From positions 124,001-188,000 of the forward strand of contig NZ_JBEDNQ010000011.1 of the NCBI RefSeq assembly GCF_040105385.1: a DNA stretch of 64,000 nucleotides. The letters are read 5' to 3'. This document shows, piece by piece, positions 1 through 7,701 of the stretch; within the stretch, counting starts at the first letter, position 1, and each line of letters begins with the position of its first letter. This stretch comes from Pseudonocardia nematodicida (lineage in GTDB: Bacteria; Actinomycetota; Actinomycetes; Mycobacteriales; Pseudonocardiaceae). The notes under the pieces were generated by a model, which saw only the letters and a list, made by a program, of their open reading frames with translations, was not told where the DNA came from and made no database searches. Made by a program: the position numbers and the translations under genes.

Positions 1-27
1 GCCGGCCGGGCGGGAGGGCCGGCATGA
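1..27 (+). CDS. C-terminal tail of an upstream gene (partial)
   Basis: A frame open from base 1 ends at a TGA (25-27) that overlaps the ATG of the next gene as ATGA. In related actinobacteria the gene before this vWA gene usually encodes a DUF58 protein, so this may be its last eight codons. The overlap is seen; the identity is inferred from gene order only. Confidence 0.3.
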   Translation, partial: AGRAGGPA

Positions 28-1013
28 CCTTCGCGACGCCGTGGTGGCTGCTCGGCCTGCTCGTCGTCGCCGGGCTGGCGGCCGGGTACGTGTGGCTGCT
101 GCGCCGCCGTCGCCGGGACGTCGTCCGGTTCACCAACCTGGAGCTGCTGGAGACGGTCGCGCCGCGCCGGCCCGGCCGCTGGCGGCACGTCCCGGCGATC
201 GCGCTGATCACCGCGCTGGCGGTGCTGACCGTTGCGCTGGCCGGGCCGCAGGCGATGGCCAAGGTGCCGCGCAACCGGGCCACCGTGATGCTGGTGATCG
301 ACGTGTCGCTGTCGATGAAGGCGACCGACGTCGCCCCGACCCGGCTCGCGGCCGCCCAGGCCGCGGCCAAGCAGTTCGCCGACCAGCTGACCCCGGGCGT
401 CAACCTGGGGCTGGTGTCGTTCGCCGGGACGGCGGCGGTGCTGGTCTCGCCGACCACCGACCGCACCGCGGTCAAGACCGGTGTGGACGGTCTGCAGCTC
501 GCCGAGTCGACCGCGACCGGGGAGGCGATCTTCACCGCGCTGCAGTCGATCGACACGTTCTCCCGGTCGCTGGAGGGCGGCCCGGACTCCGAGGGCGCCC
601 CGCCGCCGGCGCGGATCGTGCTGCTCTCCGACGGCACCCAGACCGTCCCCGGCCCGGACGGCGAGAACGAGCCGCGCGGCTCCTTCACCGCGGCCGCCGA
701 GGCGGCCCACCAGGGGATCCCGGTGTCGACGATCTCGTTCGGCACCAGCTACGGGACGATCGAGCTCGACGGCGGCCGCACCCCGGTCGCCGTCGACGAC
801 GCCTCGATGGAACAGATCGCGGAGCTGTCCGGCGGGCGGTTCTTCACCGCCGCCACCGAGTCCGAGCTGCGGGCGGTCTACTCCGACCTGTCCGAGGAGC
901 TGGGCTATGAGGAACGCGAGGTCGACGCCAGCCGGCCGTGGCTGGTCGGCGGGGTGTTGCTGCTGGTCGCCGGGCTGGGCGTGGGGATCGTGATGGGCCG
1001 GAGACTGCCGTGA
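24..1013 (+). CDS. VWA domain-containing membrane protein (BatA-like)
   Basis: A 329-residue membrane-anchored von Willebrand factor A protein. Hydrophobic segments lie near residues 7-25, 57-75 and 305-325, so the vWA domain sits between membrane anchors. The metal-ion-dependent adhesion site DxSxS is intact as DVSLS at 93-97. The length and the position before fabG-inhA match the mycobacterial Rv1481 type. Such proteins usually work with a DUF58 protein and a MoxR ATPase in chaperone-like or envelope functions, which is family knowledge and not visible here. The ATG overlaps the preceding stop codon, suggesting translational coupling. The exact substrate is unknown. Confidence 0.88.
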   Translation: MTFATPWWLLGLLVVAGLAAGYVWLLRRRRRDVVRFTNLELLETVAPRRPGRWRHVPAIALITALAVLTVALAGPQAMAKVPRNRATVMLVIDVSLSMKATDVAPTRLAAAQAAAKQFADQLTPGVNLGLVSFAGTAAVLVSPTTDRTAVKTGVDGLQLAESTATGEAIFTALQSIDTFSRSLEGGPDSEGAPPPARIVLLSDGTQTVPGPDGENEPRGSFTAAAEAAHQGIPVSTISFGTSYGTIELDGGRTPVAVDDASMEQIAELSGGRFFTAATESELRAVYSDLSEELGYEEREVDASRPWLVGGVLLLVAGLGVGIVMGRRLP

Positions 1014-1057
1014 GCTTCGTCCCGCCCGGTGATCGCCGGTACCGGGCGGTAGTGGGT

Positions 1058-1063
1058 TAGGTT
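1058..1063 (+). promoter_or_regulatory. -10 element TAGGTT, leaderless promoter of fabG
   Basis: TAGGTT matches TANNNT and lies exactly 7 nt before the GTG of fabG. No Shine-Dalgarno sequence precedes that GTG. Transcription would start at the first base of the codon, giving a leaderless mRNA. No clear -35 box was found. Confidence 0.5.
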
Positions 1064-1070
1064 CTGCGCC

Positions 1071-1781
1071 GTGGGACGCAGCGTGCTCGTGACCGGAGGA
1101 AACCGCGGCATCGGCCTGGCGATCGCGAACGCCTTCGCCGCCCAGGGCGACAAGGTGGCGGTGACCTACCGCTCCGGGAAGGACGGCATACCCGACGGCC
1201 TGCTCCCGGTGCACTGCGACGTCACCGACGCCGCGTCGGTGGACTCCGCGTTCACCGAGGCCGAGGCCGCGCACGGCCCGGTCGAGATCGTCGTGTCGAA
1301 CGCCGGGATGAACGACGACGGCCTGCTGATGCGGATGGCCGAGGAGTCCTTCACCTCGGTGATCGACGCCAACCTGACCGCCGCCTACCGGGTCGCCAAG
1401 CGGGCGTCGCGGGCGATGCTCAAGGCCAAGGCCGGGCGGATGATCTTCATTTCGTCGGTGGTCGGGCTGTCCGGGTCCGCCGGTCAGGTCAACTACGCCG
1501 CGTCCAAGTCGGGGCTGGTGGGGCTGGCCCGCTCGGTCGCCCGGGAGCTGGGCAGCCGGGGGATCACCGCGAACGTCGTCGCGCCGGGCTTCGTGGACAC
1601 CGACATGACCCGCGAGCTCGGCGAGAAGCGCCGCGACGAGATCCTCGCGACGGTCCCGCTGGGCCGCTACGCCGACGCCGACGAGGTCGCCTCGGTCGTC
1701 ACCTTCCTCGCCTCGCCGGGCGCCGCGTACGTCACCGGGGCGGTCGTCCCGGTCGACGGCGGCCTCGGCATGGGTCACTGA
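1071..1781 (+). CDS. fabG: 3-oxoacyl-[ACP] reductase FabG (MabA type)
   Basis: NADPH-dependent beta-ketoacyl-ACP reductase of type II fatty acid synthesis, a cytosolic short-chain dehydrogenase. The cofactor motif TGGNRGIG is at residues 8-15, NAG at 77-79, catalytic Ser129 in ISSVVG, and Tyr142-x3-Lys146 in NYAASKSG. At 236 residues it is the usual length. inhA follows 31 bp downstream, the same order as mabA-inhA in mycobacteria, so the two very likely serve the same elongation cycle and are co-transcribed. The GTG start is supported by the -10 hexamer 7 nt upstream and by its position just before the Rossmann strand. Confidence 0.95.
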   Translation: MGRSVLVTGGNRGIGLAIANAFAAQGDKVAVTYRSGKDGIPDGLLPVHCDVTDAASVDSAFTEAEAAHGPVEIVVSNAGMNDDGLLMRMAEESFTSVIDANLTAAYRVAKRASRAMLKAKAGRMIFISSVVGLSGSAGQVNYAASKSGLVGLARSVARELGSRGITANVVAPGFVDTDMTRELGEKRRDEILATVPLGRYADADEVASVVTFLASPGAAYVTGAVVPVDGGLGMGH

Positions 1782-1812
1782 GACCCGTTCACAGAACTCC
1801 CGAAAGGACGTC

Positions 1813-2589
1813 ATGGGACTGCTCGACGGCAAGCGCCTGCTGATCACCGGTGTGATCACCGACGCCTCGCTGGCCTACCACTCCGCCAAGATCGCCCAGG
1901 AGCAGGGCGCCGAGGTGGTGCTCACCGGGTTCGGCCGCATGTCGCTGGTCGAGCGGATCGCGAAGCGGCTGCCGAACCCGGCCCCGGTCGTCGAGCTGGA
2001 CGTGTCGAACCAGGAACAGCTCGACTCGCTGGCCGAGCGGATCACGCCGCACCTCGGGGACTCACCGCGCCTCGACGGGGTCCTGCACTCGATCGGGTTC
2101 GCCCCCGCCGGCGCACTCGGCGAGGGCGCGTTCCTGAACGCCGAGTGGGAGGACGTCGCGACCACGATCCAGGTGTCGGCGTACTCGCTGAAGTCCCTGG
2201 CGATGGCGTGCAAGCCGCTGATGGGGCCGGGCAGCGCGATCGTCGGGATGGACTTCGACAACCGGCAGGCCTGGCCGGCCTACGACTGGATGGGCGTCGC
2301 CAAGTCGGCGCTGGAGTCGGTCACCCGCTACCTGGCGCGGGATCTCGGCAAGGACGGGATCCGGGTCAACCTGGTCGCCGCCGGGCCGGTGAAGACGATG
2401 GCCGCCAAGTCGATCCCCGGCTTCGCCGCGTTCGAGGACGTGTGGAACGAGCGGGCCCCGCTGGGCTGGGACATGAACGACCCGGTGCCGGTCGCCAAGA
2501 CCGTCTGCGCGGCGCTGTCGGACTGGATGCCGACCACCACCGGATCGATGATCATGGCCGATGGCGGGGTGCACGCGGTCGGGGTCTGA
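1813..2589 (+). CDS. inhA: Enoyl-[ACP] reductase InhA (NADH)
   Basis: NADH-dependent enoyl-ACP reductase, last step of the type II elongation cycle. The InhA-type nucleotide loop GVITDAS is at residues 13-19. The residues equivalent to the mycobacterial active site are present: Ser93 in LHSIGF, Tyr157 in PAYDWM and Lys164 in VAKSAL. The C-terminal part PVAKTVCAALSDW and the final TTGSMIMADGG are typical. At 258 residues it is slightly shorter than mycobacterial InhA because the substrate-binding loop is compact. A strong ribosome site GAAAGGA precedes the ATG. Pseudonocardiaceae generally lack mycolic acids, so this enzyme probably serves ordinary fatty acid synthesis (inference). Confidence 0.95.
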   Translation: MGLLDGKRLLITGVITDASLAYHSAKIAQEQGAEVVLTGFGRMSLVERIAKRLPNPAPVVELDVSNQEQLDSLAERITPHLGDSPRLDGVLHSIGFAPAGALGEGAFLNAEWEDVATTIQVSAYSLKSLAMACKPLMGPGSAIVGMDFDNRQAWPAYDWMGVAKSALESVTRYLARDLGKDGIRVNLVAAGPVKTMAAKSIPGFAAFEDVWNERAPLGWDMNDPVPVAKTVCAALSDWMPTTTGSMIMADGGVHAVGV

Positions 2590-2658
2590 TCTCCGGACCC
2601 GGGACGGACCAGCGCCCGACCGTCTTCCGGATCGGCACCGCGGGGGGCCGCGCCGGCC

Positions 2659-2725
2659 TTCGCACCCCGCCTCGCTTCGCACCCGTCGCTGCGGGTGCGA
2701 AGCGGGGTCAGCGGGTGCGAAGCGG
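2659..2725. repeat. Inverted and direct repeats between inhA and hemH
   Basis: A 12-bp perfect stem (2673-2684 with 2693-2704) has an 8-nt loop and extends to about 16 bp with wobble pairs. The right arm unit GCGGGTGCGAAGCGG recurs directly at 2711-2725, and a degenerate inverted copy begins at 2659. It may terminate the fabG-inhA transcript or be a REP-like element. There is no U tract, so a simple intrinsic terminator is only one possibility. Confidence 0.6.
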
Positions 2726-2802
2726 TCCGGTGGGCGGATCGACGGTCGGGCACCAGCGGAGTGACGAGCCCGGCCCCACCGGCGCGTCCGCCGGTGAGCG
2801 TC

Positions 2803-2808
2803 GATAAT
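2803..2808 (+). promoter_or_regulatory. -10 element GATAAT, leaderless promoter of hemH
   Basis: GATAAT is near-consensus for -10 and lies 7 nt before the hemH GTG, with no Shine-Dalgarno sequence between. It implies that hemH has its own promoter, independent of inhA. Confidence 0.55.
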
Positions 2809-2815
2809 CGGGACC

Positions 2816-3862
2816 GTGCCCGAACAGTTCGACGCGATCCTGCTGCTCAGTTTCGGCGGCCCCGAGGGACCCGACGAGGTCCGCCCGTTCCTGGAGAACG
2901 TGGTCCGCGGCCGCGGCGTACCCCCGGAGCGCCTGGACGCCGTCGAGGAGCACTACCAGCACTTCGGCGGTGTCTCGCCGATCAACGCCCGGAACCGGGA
3001 GCTGGTCGAGGCGATCGCGTCGCGCACCGAGCTGCCGGTGTTCTTCGGGAACCGGAACTGGCACCCGCTCGCCGAGGACACCGTGCGCGAGATGGCCGGG
3101 GCCGGGGTGCGGCGTGCACTGGTGTTCGCGACCAGCGCCTACGGCGGCTACTCCGCCTGCCGCCAGTACCACGAGGACATCGAGCGGGCCCGTGACGCCG
3201 TCGGGGAGTCCGCGCCGGAGCTGGTGAAGCTGCGGCACTTCCACGACCACCCGGACTTCGTGCGCGCCAACGCCGACGCCGTCCGGGTCGCGATCGCCGA
3301 GCTCCCCGAGGAGCAGCGGGACGCGGCCCGGCTGGTGTTCACCGCGCACTCGATCCCGAACGCGGCCGACGCCGCCGCCGGCACCCCCGCCGAGGGTGGG
3401 CACCGGTACTCCCGCCAGGTCGTCGAGGCCTCCGCGCTGGTCGCCGCGGAGCTCGGGATCGACGACCACGACGTCGTCTGGCAGTCCCGTTCCGGGCCGC
3501 CGCAGGTGCCGTGGCTGGAGCCGGACGTGGTCGACCACATCGACGAGCTGCACGCCAAGGGCGTCCCGGCGGTCGTCGTCGCGCCGATCGGGTTCGTGTC
3601 CGACCACGTCGAGGTCATCTGGGACCTGGACAACGAGGCCGCCGAGCGCGCGGCCGAGCACGGCATGGGCTTTGCGCGGGCACGGACGGCCGGCCCGGAC
3701 CCGCGGTTCGCGGACATGGTGATCGAGCTGGTCCGCGAGCACACCGACGGCGCGCCCGCCCGCCGCCTGGGCACGGTCCCGGCGGCCGGATGTACCCGCA
3801 ACGGCGCGCCCTGCGCGGTCGACTGCTGCGTCCCCCAGCGTCGGCCTGCCCGAACCGGCTGA
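2816..3862 (+). CDS. hemH: Ferrochelatase (coproporphyrin III type)
   Basis: Inserts Fe2+ into coproporphyrin III, or protoporphyrin in older nomenclature, in actinobacterial haem synthesis. The 348-residue protein has the N-terminal LLSFGGPEGPDEV, the metal-site His178 in FTAHSIP, and the GFVSDHVEVIWDLD block with the conserved Glu. Cys115 in YSACRQY and a C-terminal cluster (Cys326, 333, 337, 338) fit the [2Fe-2S] ligands known in mycobacterial ferrochelatase, though the last spacing differs slightly. Its position after inhA is conserved in actinobacteria. The GTG start is fixed by the upstream -10 box and by homology at residue 5 onward. An alternative name is cpfC. Confidence 0.94.
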   Translation: MPEQFDAILLLSFGGPEGPDEVRPFLENVVRGRGVPPERLDAVEEHYQHFGGVSPINARNRELVEAIASRTELPVFFGNRNWHPLAEDTVREMAGAGVRRALVFATSAYGGYSACRQYHEDIERARDAVGESAPELVKLRHFHDHPDFVRANADAVRVAIAELPEEQRDAARLVFTAHSIPNAADAAAGTPAEGGHRYSRQVVEASALVAAELGIDDHDVVWQSRSGPPQVPWLEPDVVDHIDELHAKGVPAVVVAPIGFVSDHVEVIWDLDNEAAERAAEHGMGFARARTAGPDPRFADMVIELVREHTDGAPARRLGTVPAAGCTRNGAPCAVDCCVPQRRPARTG

Positions 3863-3983
3863 GCCGAGGGGCGCCCCGCGGTCGCTCGTTCCACCCGGGC
3901 TGCGGCTTCAGCACGGCCCCGGCTCCGCATCGCGCGGGAGCAGGCGCGGTCGACATCTCGTGGGACGGGTCCGGGCCCCGGCC

Positions 3984-4472
3984 TCAAGGGGTGTGAAGTC
4001 CGGGGTCGATCACCGGACCGAACTCGGGTCCGCCGGTGACGGCCGGCGCGAGCAGGTGCACCGACCCGCCCGGGCGGACGAGTCCGGCCAGCGCGCGGGC
4101 GTAGCGGGCCTGGTCGCCGGCGTCGAACAGGTGGAACAGGGCGCTGTCCAGCACGGTGTCGAACGGTCCGAGCCCGGCCGGGTCGAGCATGTCCGCGACG
4201 GTGAACCGGGCGTCCACACCGGCGGCCGTCGCCCCGCCCCGCGCCCGGGCGACGGCGGCCCGCGAGCCGTCCGCGCCGAGTACGTCGTGCCCGAGCCGGG
4301 TGAGGTGGATCGTGTGCTCGCCGACGCCGCACCCGGCGTCGAGCACGGCCCCGGTGAACGCCCCGTCCGCGGCGAGCCGGGCGACGGCCGGTTGGGGCCC
4401 CTCGATGACCCAGGGCGGATCGCCGTCGCGGTAGCCACGGTCGAACCGGCTGAGTGGTGGTGTGACGTCCAT
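3984..4472 (-). CDS. Class I SAM-dependent methyltransferase, C-terminally short
   Basis: A 162-residue Rossmann-fold methyltransferase. SAM motif I is LDAGCGVGEHT, followed by an acidic residue after the second strand (GADGS) and the post-motif region FDTVLDSALFHLF. It ends shortly after LVRPGGSVHLLAP, where related enzymes usually continue for another 40-50 residues, so it may be truncated. The ATG is preceded by GAGGAGG about 5 nt upstream. A longer frame extends 68 codons further, but that region carries a MerR-type promoter and reads as non-coding. Divergent from the AGCS gene. The substrate is unknown. Confidence 0.7.
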   Translation of the reverse strand: MDVTPPLSRFDRGYRDGDPPWVIEGPQPAVARLAADGAFTGAVLDAGCGVGEHTIHLTRLGHDVLGADGSRAAVARARGGATAAGVDARFTVADMLDPAGLGPFDTVLDSALFHLFDAGDQARYARALAGLVRPGGSVHLLAPAVTGGPEFGPVIDPGLHTP

Positions 4473-4498
4473 GGGTGGCCTCCTCATCGCTGTCGACG

Positions 4499-4529
4499 AG
4501 CCTGCGACCTCAAGTGGAGTCGAGGTCAA
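4499..4529 (-). promoter_or_regulatory. MerR-type promoter with 19-bp spacer for the methyltransferase
   Basis: On the minus strand TTGACC (4524-4529) is separated by 19 bp from CAGGCT (4499-4504). The spacer holds an imperfect dyad (4507-4526, 7 of 10 pairs). This is the arrangement that MerR and SoxR-like activators bind and untwist. No MerR gene is adjacent, so the regulator would act from elsewhere. Confidence 0.5.
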
Positions 4530-4609
4530 GCCCCGTCCTCGGTTGCAACGCCGTAACCGTTTGCGGGGATTGTTGCGTTCCGTGCCCTGATGGGGTGAGG
4601 TACGGCTCC

Positions 4610-6217
4610 ATGTCATCCGTCCTGCCGTCGGGCGCGGTCGCCTCCTCGCCATCGCCCGCCGACGTCCTCGCGGCACCGTCGCAACCCGGCGTGCTCGGGT
4701 CCATCGAGAGCGCGATCAACAACACCTTCACCCCGGTCTCCGAGTGGCTGAGCGGGGTCGTGTTCGCCGAGGTCACCCTGTTCGGCGTGAGCTTCCCGTG
4801 GATCGTGGCCTGGCTGATCCTCGCCGGGGTCGTCTTCACGATCTACTTCGGGTTCGTGCAGTTCCGGGCGTTCGCGCTCGCACTGCGCATCGTCACGGGC
4901 AAGTACACCCGCAAGGACGAGCCCGGCGAGATCACCCACTTCCAGGCACTGACCGCCGCGGTCTCCGGGACGGTCGGCCTCGGCAACATCGCCGGTGTCG
5001 GCGTCGCGGTCACCATCGGTGGCCCGGGCGCGACGTTCTGGATGATCGTCGCGGGCCTGCTGGGCATGTGCACCAAGTTCGTCGAGTGCACGCTCGGCGT
5101 GAAGTACCGGGAGATCCACGAGGACGGCACCGTCTCCGGCGGCCCGATGCACTACCTGCGCAAGGGCGTGGCCGAGCAGATCCCGAACGGGTTCGGTCGC
5201 GCGCTCGGCAAGGTGCTCGCGGTCGGCGCGGCGGTCATGCTGCTGTTCTTCGGCGTCGCCGGCGGCAACATGTTCCAGGCCAACCAGACCTTCGAGCAGC
5301 TGCAGGGCGTCACCGGCGGTGAGGACGGCCTGCTCGGCGGCGCCGGTGCGGCGCTGATCTTCGGCATGCTGCTCGCCGCGGTCGTCGGTGCGGTGCTCTT
5401 CGGCGGGGTCAAGTCGGTCGGCCGGGTCACCAGTCGCCTGGTCCCCGCGATGGGCCTGATCTACGTGCTGGCCTGCCTCACCGTCATCGCGGTGAACATC
5501 ACCGAGATTCCGACGGCGGTCGGGATGATCTTCGCCGGGGCGTTCTCTGCCGAGGGTGTCGCGGGCGGTGCGATCGGCGCGCTGATCGTCGGGTTCCAGC
5601 GGGCCGCGTTCTCCAACGAGGCCGGCCTCGGCTCCGCGCCGATCGCCCACTCCGCGGTGAAGACGAAGAACCCGGTCACCGAGGGCTACGTCGCGCTGCT
5701 CGAGCCGTTCGTCGACACCGTGATCATCTGCACGATGACCGCGCTGACCATCACGATCGCCTCCACCGCGTTCTACGAGCAGGCCCGAGCGGACGCGTTC
5801 GCGGCCGGCGGGGACACCGAGCTCGGTGGCGTGACCGTCACCTCCGACGCCTTCGCGACCGTGCTGCCCTGGTTCCCGTACGTCCTCACCCTCGCCGTGG
5901 CGCTGTTCGCGATCTCGACGATGATCACATGGGGCTACTACGGCCAGAAGGCCTGGACCTACCTGTTCGGCAAGAGCACGATCATGGAGCGCATCTACCA
6001 GGGCGTCTTCTGCTTCTTCGTGATCGTCGGCTCGGTGCTCAGCCTGGGGGCCGTGCTGGACTTCGCCGACGCGGTGCTGTTCCTGCTCGCCGTCTTCAAC
6101 ATCCTCGGGCTCTACCTGCTCGCACCGGTGGTGAAGCGGGAGGTCAAGGCCTTCCAGGCGAAGCTGCGCAGCGGCGAGATCACCGAGGTCGAGAAGTCCG
6201 AGCGGTCGATGCTCTGA
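4610..6217 (+). CDS. AGCS family alanine/glycine:cation symporter
   Basis: An amino-acid:sodium (or proton) symporter in the cytoplasmic membrane. It has 535 residues with about ten hydrophobic helices. The signature region from ITHFQALTAAVSGTVGLGNI through GPGATFWM and KFVECTLGVKYRE is characteristic, as is GFQRAAFSNEAGLGSAPIAH in the second half. The ATG at 4610 is preferred because GAGG precedes it. An upstream GTG at 4475 in the same frame would add 45 Cys-rich, non-family residues and overlap the divergent promoter. Transcription ends at the hairpin 20 bp downstream. Substrate specificity (Ala, Gly or Gln) cannot be read from the sequence. Confidence 0.92.
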   Translation: MSSVLPSGAVASSPSPADVLAAPSQPGVLGSIESAINNTFTPVSEWLSGVVFAEVTLFGVSFPWIVAWLILAGVVFTIYFGFVQFRAFALALRIVTGKYTRKDEPGEITHFQALTAAVSGTVGLGNIAGVGVAVTIGGPGATFWMIVAGLLGMCTKFVECTLGVKYREIHEDGTVSGGPMHYLRKGVAEQIPNGFGRALGKVLAVGAAVMLLFFGVAGGNMFQANQTFEQLQGVTGGEDGLLGGAGAALIFGMLLAAVVGAVLFGGVKSVGRVTSRLVPAMGLIYVLACLTVIAVNITEIPTAVGMIFAGAFSAEGVAGGAIGALIVGFQRAAFSNEAGLGSAPIAHSAVKTKNPVTEGYVALLEPFVDTVIICTMTALTITIASTAFYEQARADAFAAGGDTELGGVTVTSDAFATVLPWFPYVLTLAVALFAISTMITWGYYGQKAWTYLFGKSTIMERIYQGVFCFFVIVGSVLSLGAVLDFADAVLFLLAVFNILGLYLLAPVVKREVKAFQAKLRSGEITEVEKSERSML

Positions 6218-6236
6218 CCTGGCAGCTCGTCGTTCT

Positions 6237-6275
6237 GTGAGGGCGGCGCGGGGACACGTCCCGCGCCGCCCTCAC
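6237..6275. terminator. Bidirectional terminator hairpin
   Basis: A perfect 16-bp stem (6237-6252 with 6260-6275) with a 7-nt loop sits between two convergent genes and covers the stop codon of the recombinase gene. Arms are GC-rich without a strong T tract, as is usual in actinobacteria. Confidence 0.75.
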
Positions 6276-7573
6276 GTCCGTTCCGGGTCCGCGAGGAGCC
6301 CGGTGACCAGGTCGGCCGCGCTGCCCGCCCGGCTGCGCAGCGAGCGGTCGTAGTGCCGGGTGGTGGCGATGCTGGCGTGCCCGACGTCGGCCTGCACGTG
6401 CTGGATCGGCGCCCCGGCCTCCAGCGCGAGGGTCACGTAGGCGTGCCGCAGGGCGTGCGGGTGGATCCGGTCGGCGACGTCGGCGAGCTCGGGCCCGGCG
6501 TGCCGGGCGATCCGGCGCAGCAGCAGGTAGAGGTCGTGCCGGGAGCACCGGCCCGCGTCCCGCGTGGCGATCATGGGGGAGCGGCGGGCGCCGTCGCGGC
6601 GGGCCGGCAGCGGGTCGCCGGTCTCGCGGTCGCGGACGTCCAGGTACCGGGCGAGCGCTTCCACACCGGCCTCGCCCGGGAACACCTCGCGGACGGTGCC
6701 GCCCTTGCCGCGCACCCGCAACACGCGCTCGCCGCCGCTGACGACGAGGTCGTCGCGGTCCAGGTCGGTGACCTCGGAGATCCGCAGCCCCAGACTCAGC
6801 ATCGCGACGACCGCGACCGCCCGGTGGGCGTAGAGCTCGCGCAGCCGGGTGCGGTTCGGCAGGTCCGCCGCGGCCGTCCACAGTGCACGGACCTGGGCCG
6901 CGGTGAGCCGGATCGTCGGCGAGGCGTCCCGGGAGGTCCCGGCGAGGCCGAGCCGTCCGCGGTGCAGTGCGGCCGGGCTGCCGGCGATCACGCCGTCCTC
7001 GGCGAGGAAGGCGTAGAACGCCGAGACGGTCGACAGCATCCGGGCCCGGGTCCGCTTCGCCGCGCCTGCCGCGTCCAGGGCGTGCAGCCAGGTGGTGACG
7101 TGGGTGGCCGTCGCCGCGCGGGGGTCGAGCGCGTGGCCGGCGCACCAGCGGAAGAACGCGAGGTGGTGCAGCCGGCCGCGACGGGCCGGGGGCGGGCGGT
7201 TCCCGTCGGCGGGGCGCGTCCCCGGATGTCCGGCGGCGAGGCCGGCCTCCGGTAGCCCGGCAGCGGAGCCGGGCTCCGAGTGCCCGGCGGCCGTGCCGGG
7301 CTCCGGTCGGGCGGCGGCGGCACCGCCCGCGCGGTGACCCGGTGGCACGGCGCCGGTGACCGCGTCGGCCCACTCCGTGGGCAGCCCCAGCGCGAGCGCG
7401 TAGGTCCGCCGGGTCGCCGCCGTGCCGTACCCGGCGAGCCAGCGTGCGACGAGTGTGCGCAGCGCGGCCGGGTCGTCGACGCCGGGCCAGTCGGTCTCCG
7501 TGACCTCCGGCAGCGGGGTCCGGGGGAGCGCCGACAGGACGGCGAGCGCGGTGGGGGCGGCGGGCTCGGTCAT
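6272..7573 (-). CDS. Tyrosine recombinase/integrase (XerC/D-like) with disordered linker
   Basis: A 433-residue site-specific recombinase. All catalytic residues are present: Arg264 in GLRISEV, Lys290 in RGKGG, His373 and Arg376 in HALRH, His399 in VGHAS and nucleophile Tyr408 in RHYDRS. The N-terminal SAM-like core-binding region (about 30-200) is interrupted at residues 83-130 by a Pro/Gly/Ala/Glu-rich insertion with imperfect repeats such as EPGTAAGHS and EPGSAAG, which is not normal in XerC/D. It stands alone, not next to phage or plasmid genes. Three GATCGTGGC copies and two palindromes lie just upstream. The target site is unknown. It might be an orphan integrase or a chromosomal housekeeping recombinase. 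Confidence 0.88.
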   Translation of the reverse strand: MTEPAAPTALAVLSALPRTPLPEVTETDWPGVDDPAALRTLVARWLAGYGTAATRRTYALALGLPTEWADAVTGAVPPGHRAGGAAAARPEPGTAAGHSEPGSAAGLPEAGLAAGHPGTRPADGNRPPPARRGRLHHLAFFRWCAGHALDPRAATATHVTTWLHALDAAGAAKRTRARMLSTVSAFYAFLAEDGVIAGSPAALHRGRLGLAGTSRDASPTIRLTAAQVRALWTAAADLPNRTRLRELYAHRAVAVVAMLSLGLRISEVTDLDRDDLVVSGGERVLRVRGKGGTVREVFPGEAGVEALARYLDVRDRETGDPLPARRDGARRSPMIATRDAGRCSRHDLYLLLRRIARHAGPELADVADRIHPHALRHAYVTLALEAGAPIQHVQADVGHASIATTRHYDRSLRSRAGSAADLVTGLLADPERT

Positions 7574-7577
7574 CGGT

Positions 7578-7686
7578 AGTGATCGTGGCTCAACACCGCC
7601 GCGGTGTCCGTAGCGACACGGCCGGAGCGGTCGCCGATCGTGGCTCCCGTCGACGTCGCTCGGGGCGGGGCCGCGCGGATCGTGGC
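7578..7686. repeat. Palindromes and triplicated GATCGTGGC upstream of the recombinase
   Basis: The motif GATCGTGGC occurs at 7581-7589, 7636-7644 and 7678-7686. Between the first two copies lie a 15-bp palindrome (7593-7607, 7-bp arms) and an overlapping inverted repeat GTGTC-N6-GACAC (7604-7619). It could be a promoter/operator or a recombination site. There is no direct evidence for either. Confidence 0.45.
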
Positions 7687-7701
7687 GGACGGCGGGAACG
7701 A

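Noticed and set aside
4507..4526. SoxR box
   Set aside because: The dyad resembles a SoxR site but matches only 7 of 10 pairs, and no soxR gene is nearby; kept only as a generic MerR-type promoter.
4475..4609. GTG start at 4475 for the AGCS symporter
   Set aside because: It adds 45 residues with four Cys and no family similarity, and overlaps the divergent methyltransferase promoter; ATG 4610 has a ribosome site.
7250..7330. CRISPR-like repeats in the recombinase linker
   Set aside because: The repeats are short, imperfect, contiguous and coding; there are no spacers or cas genes.
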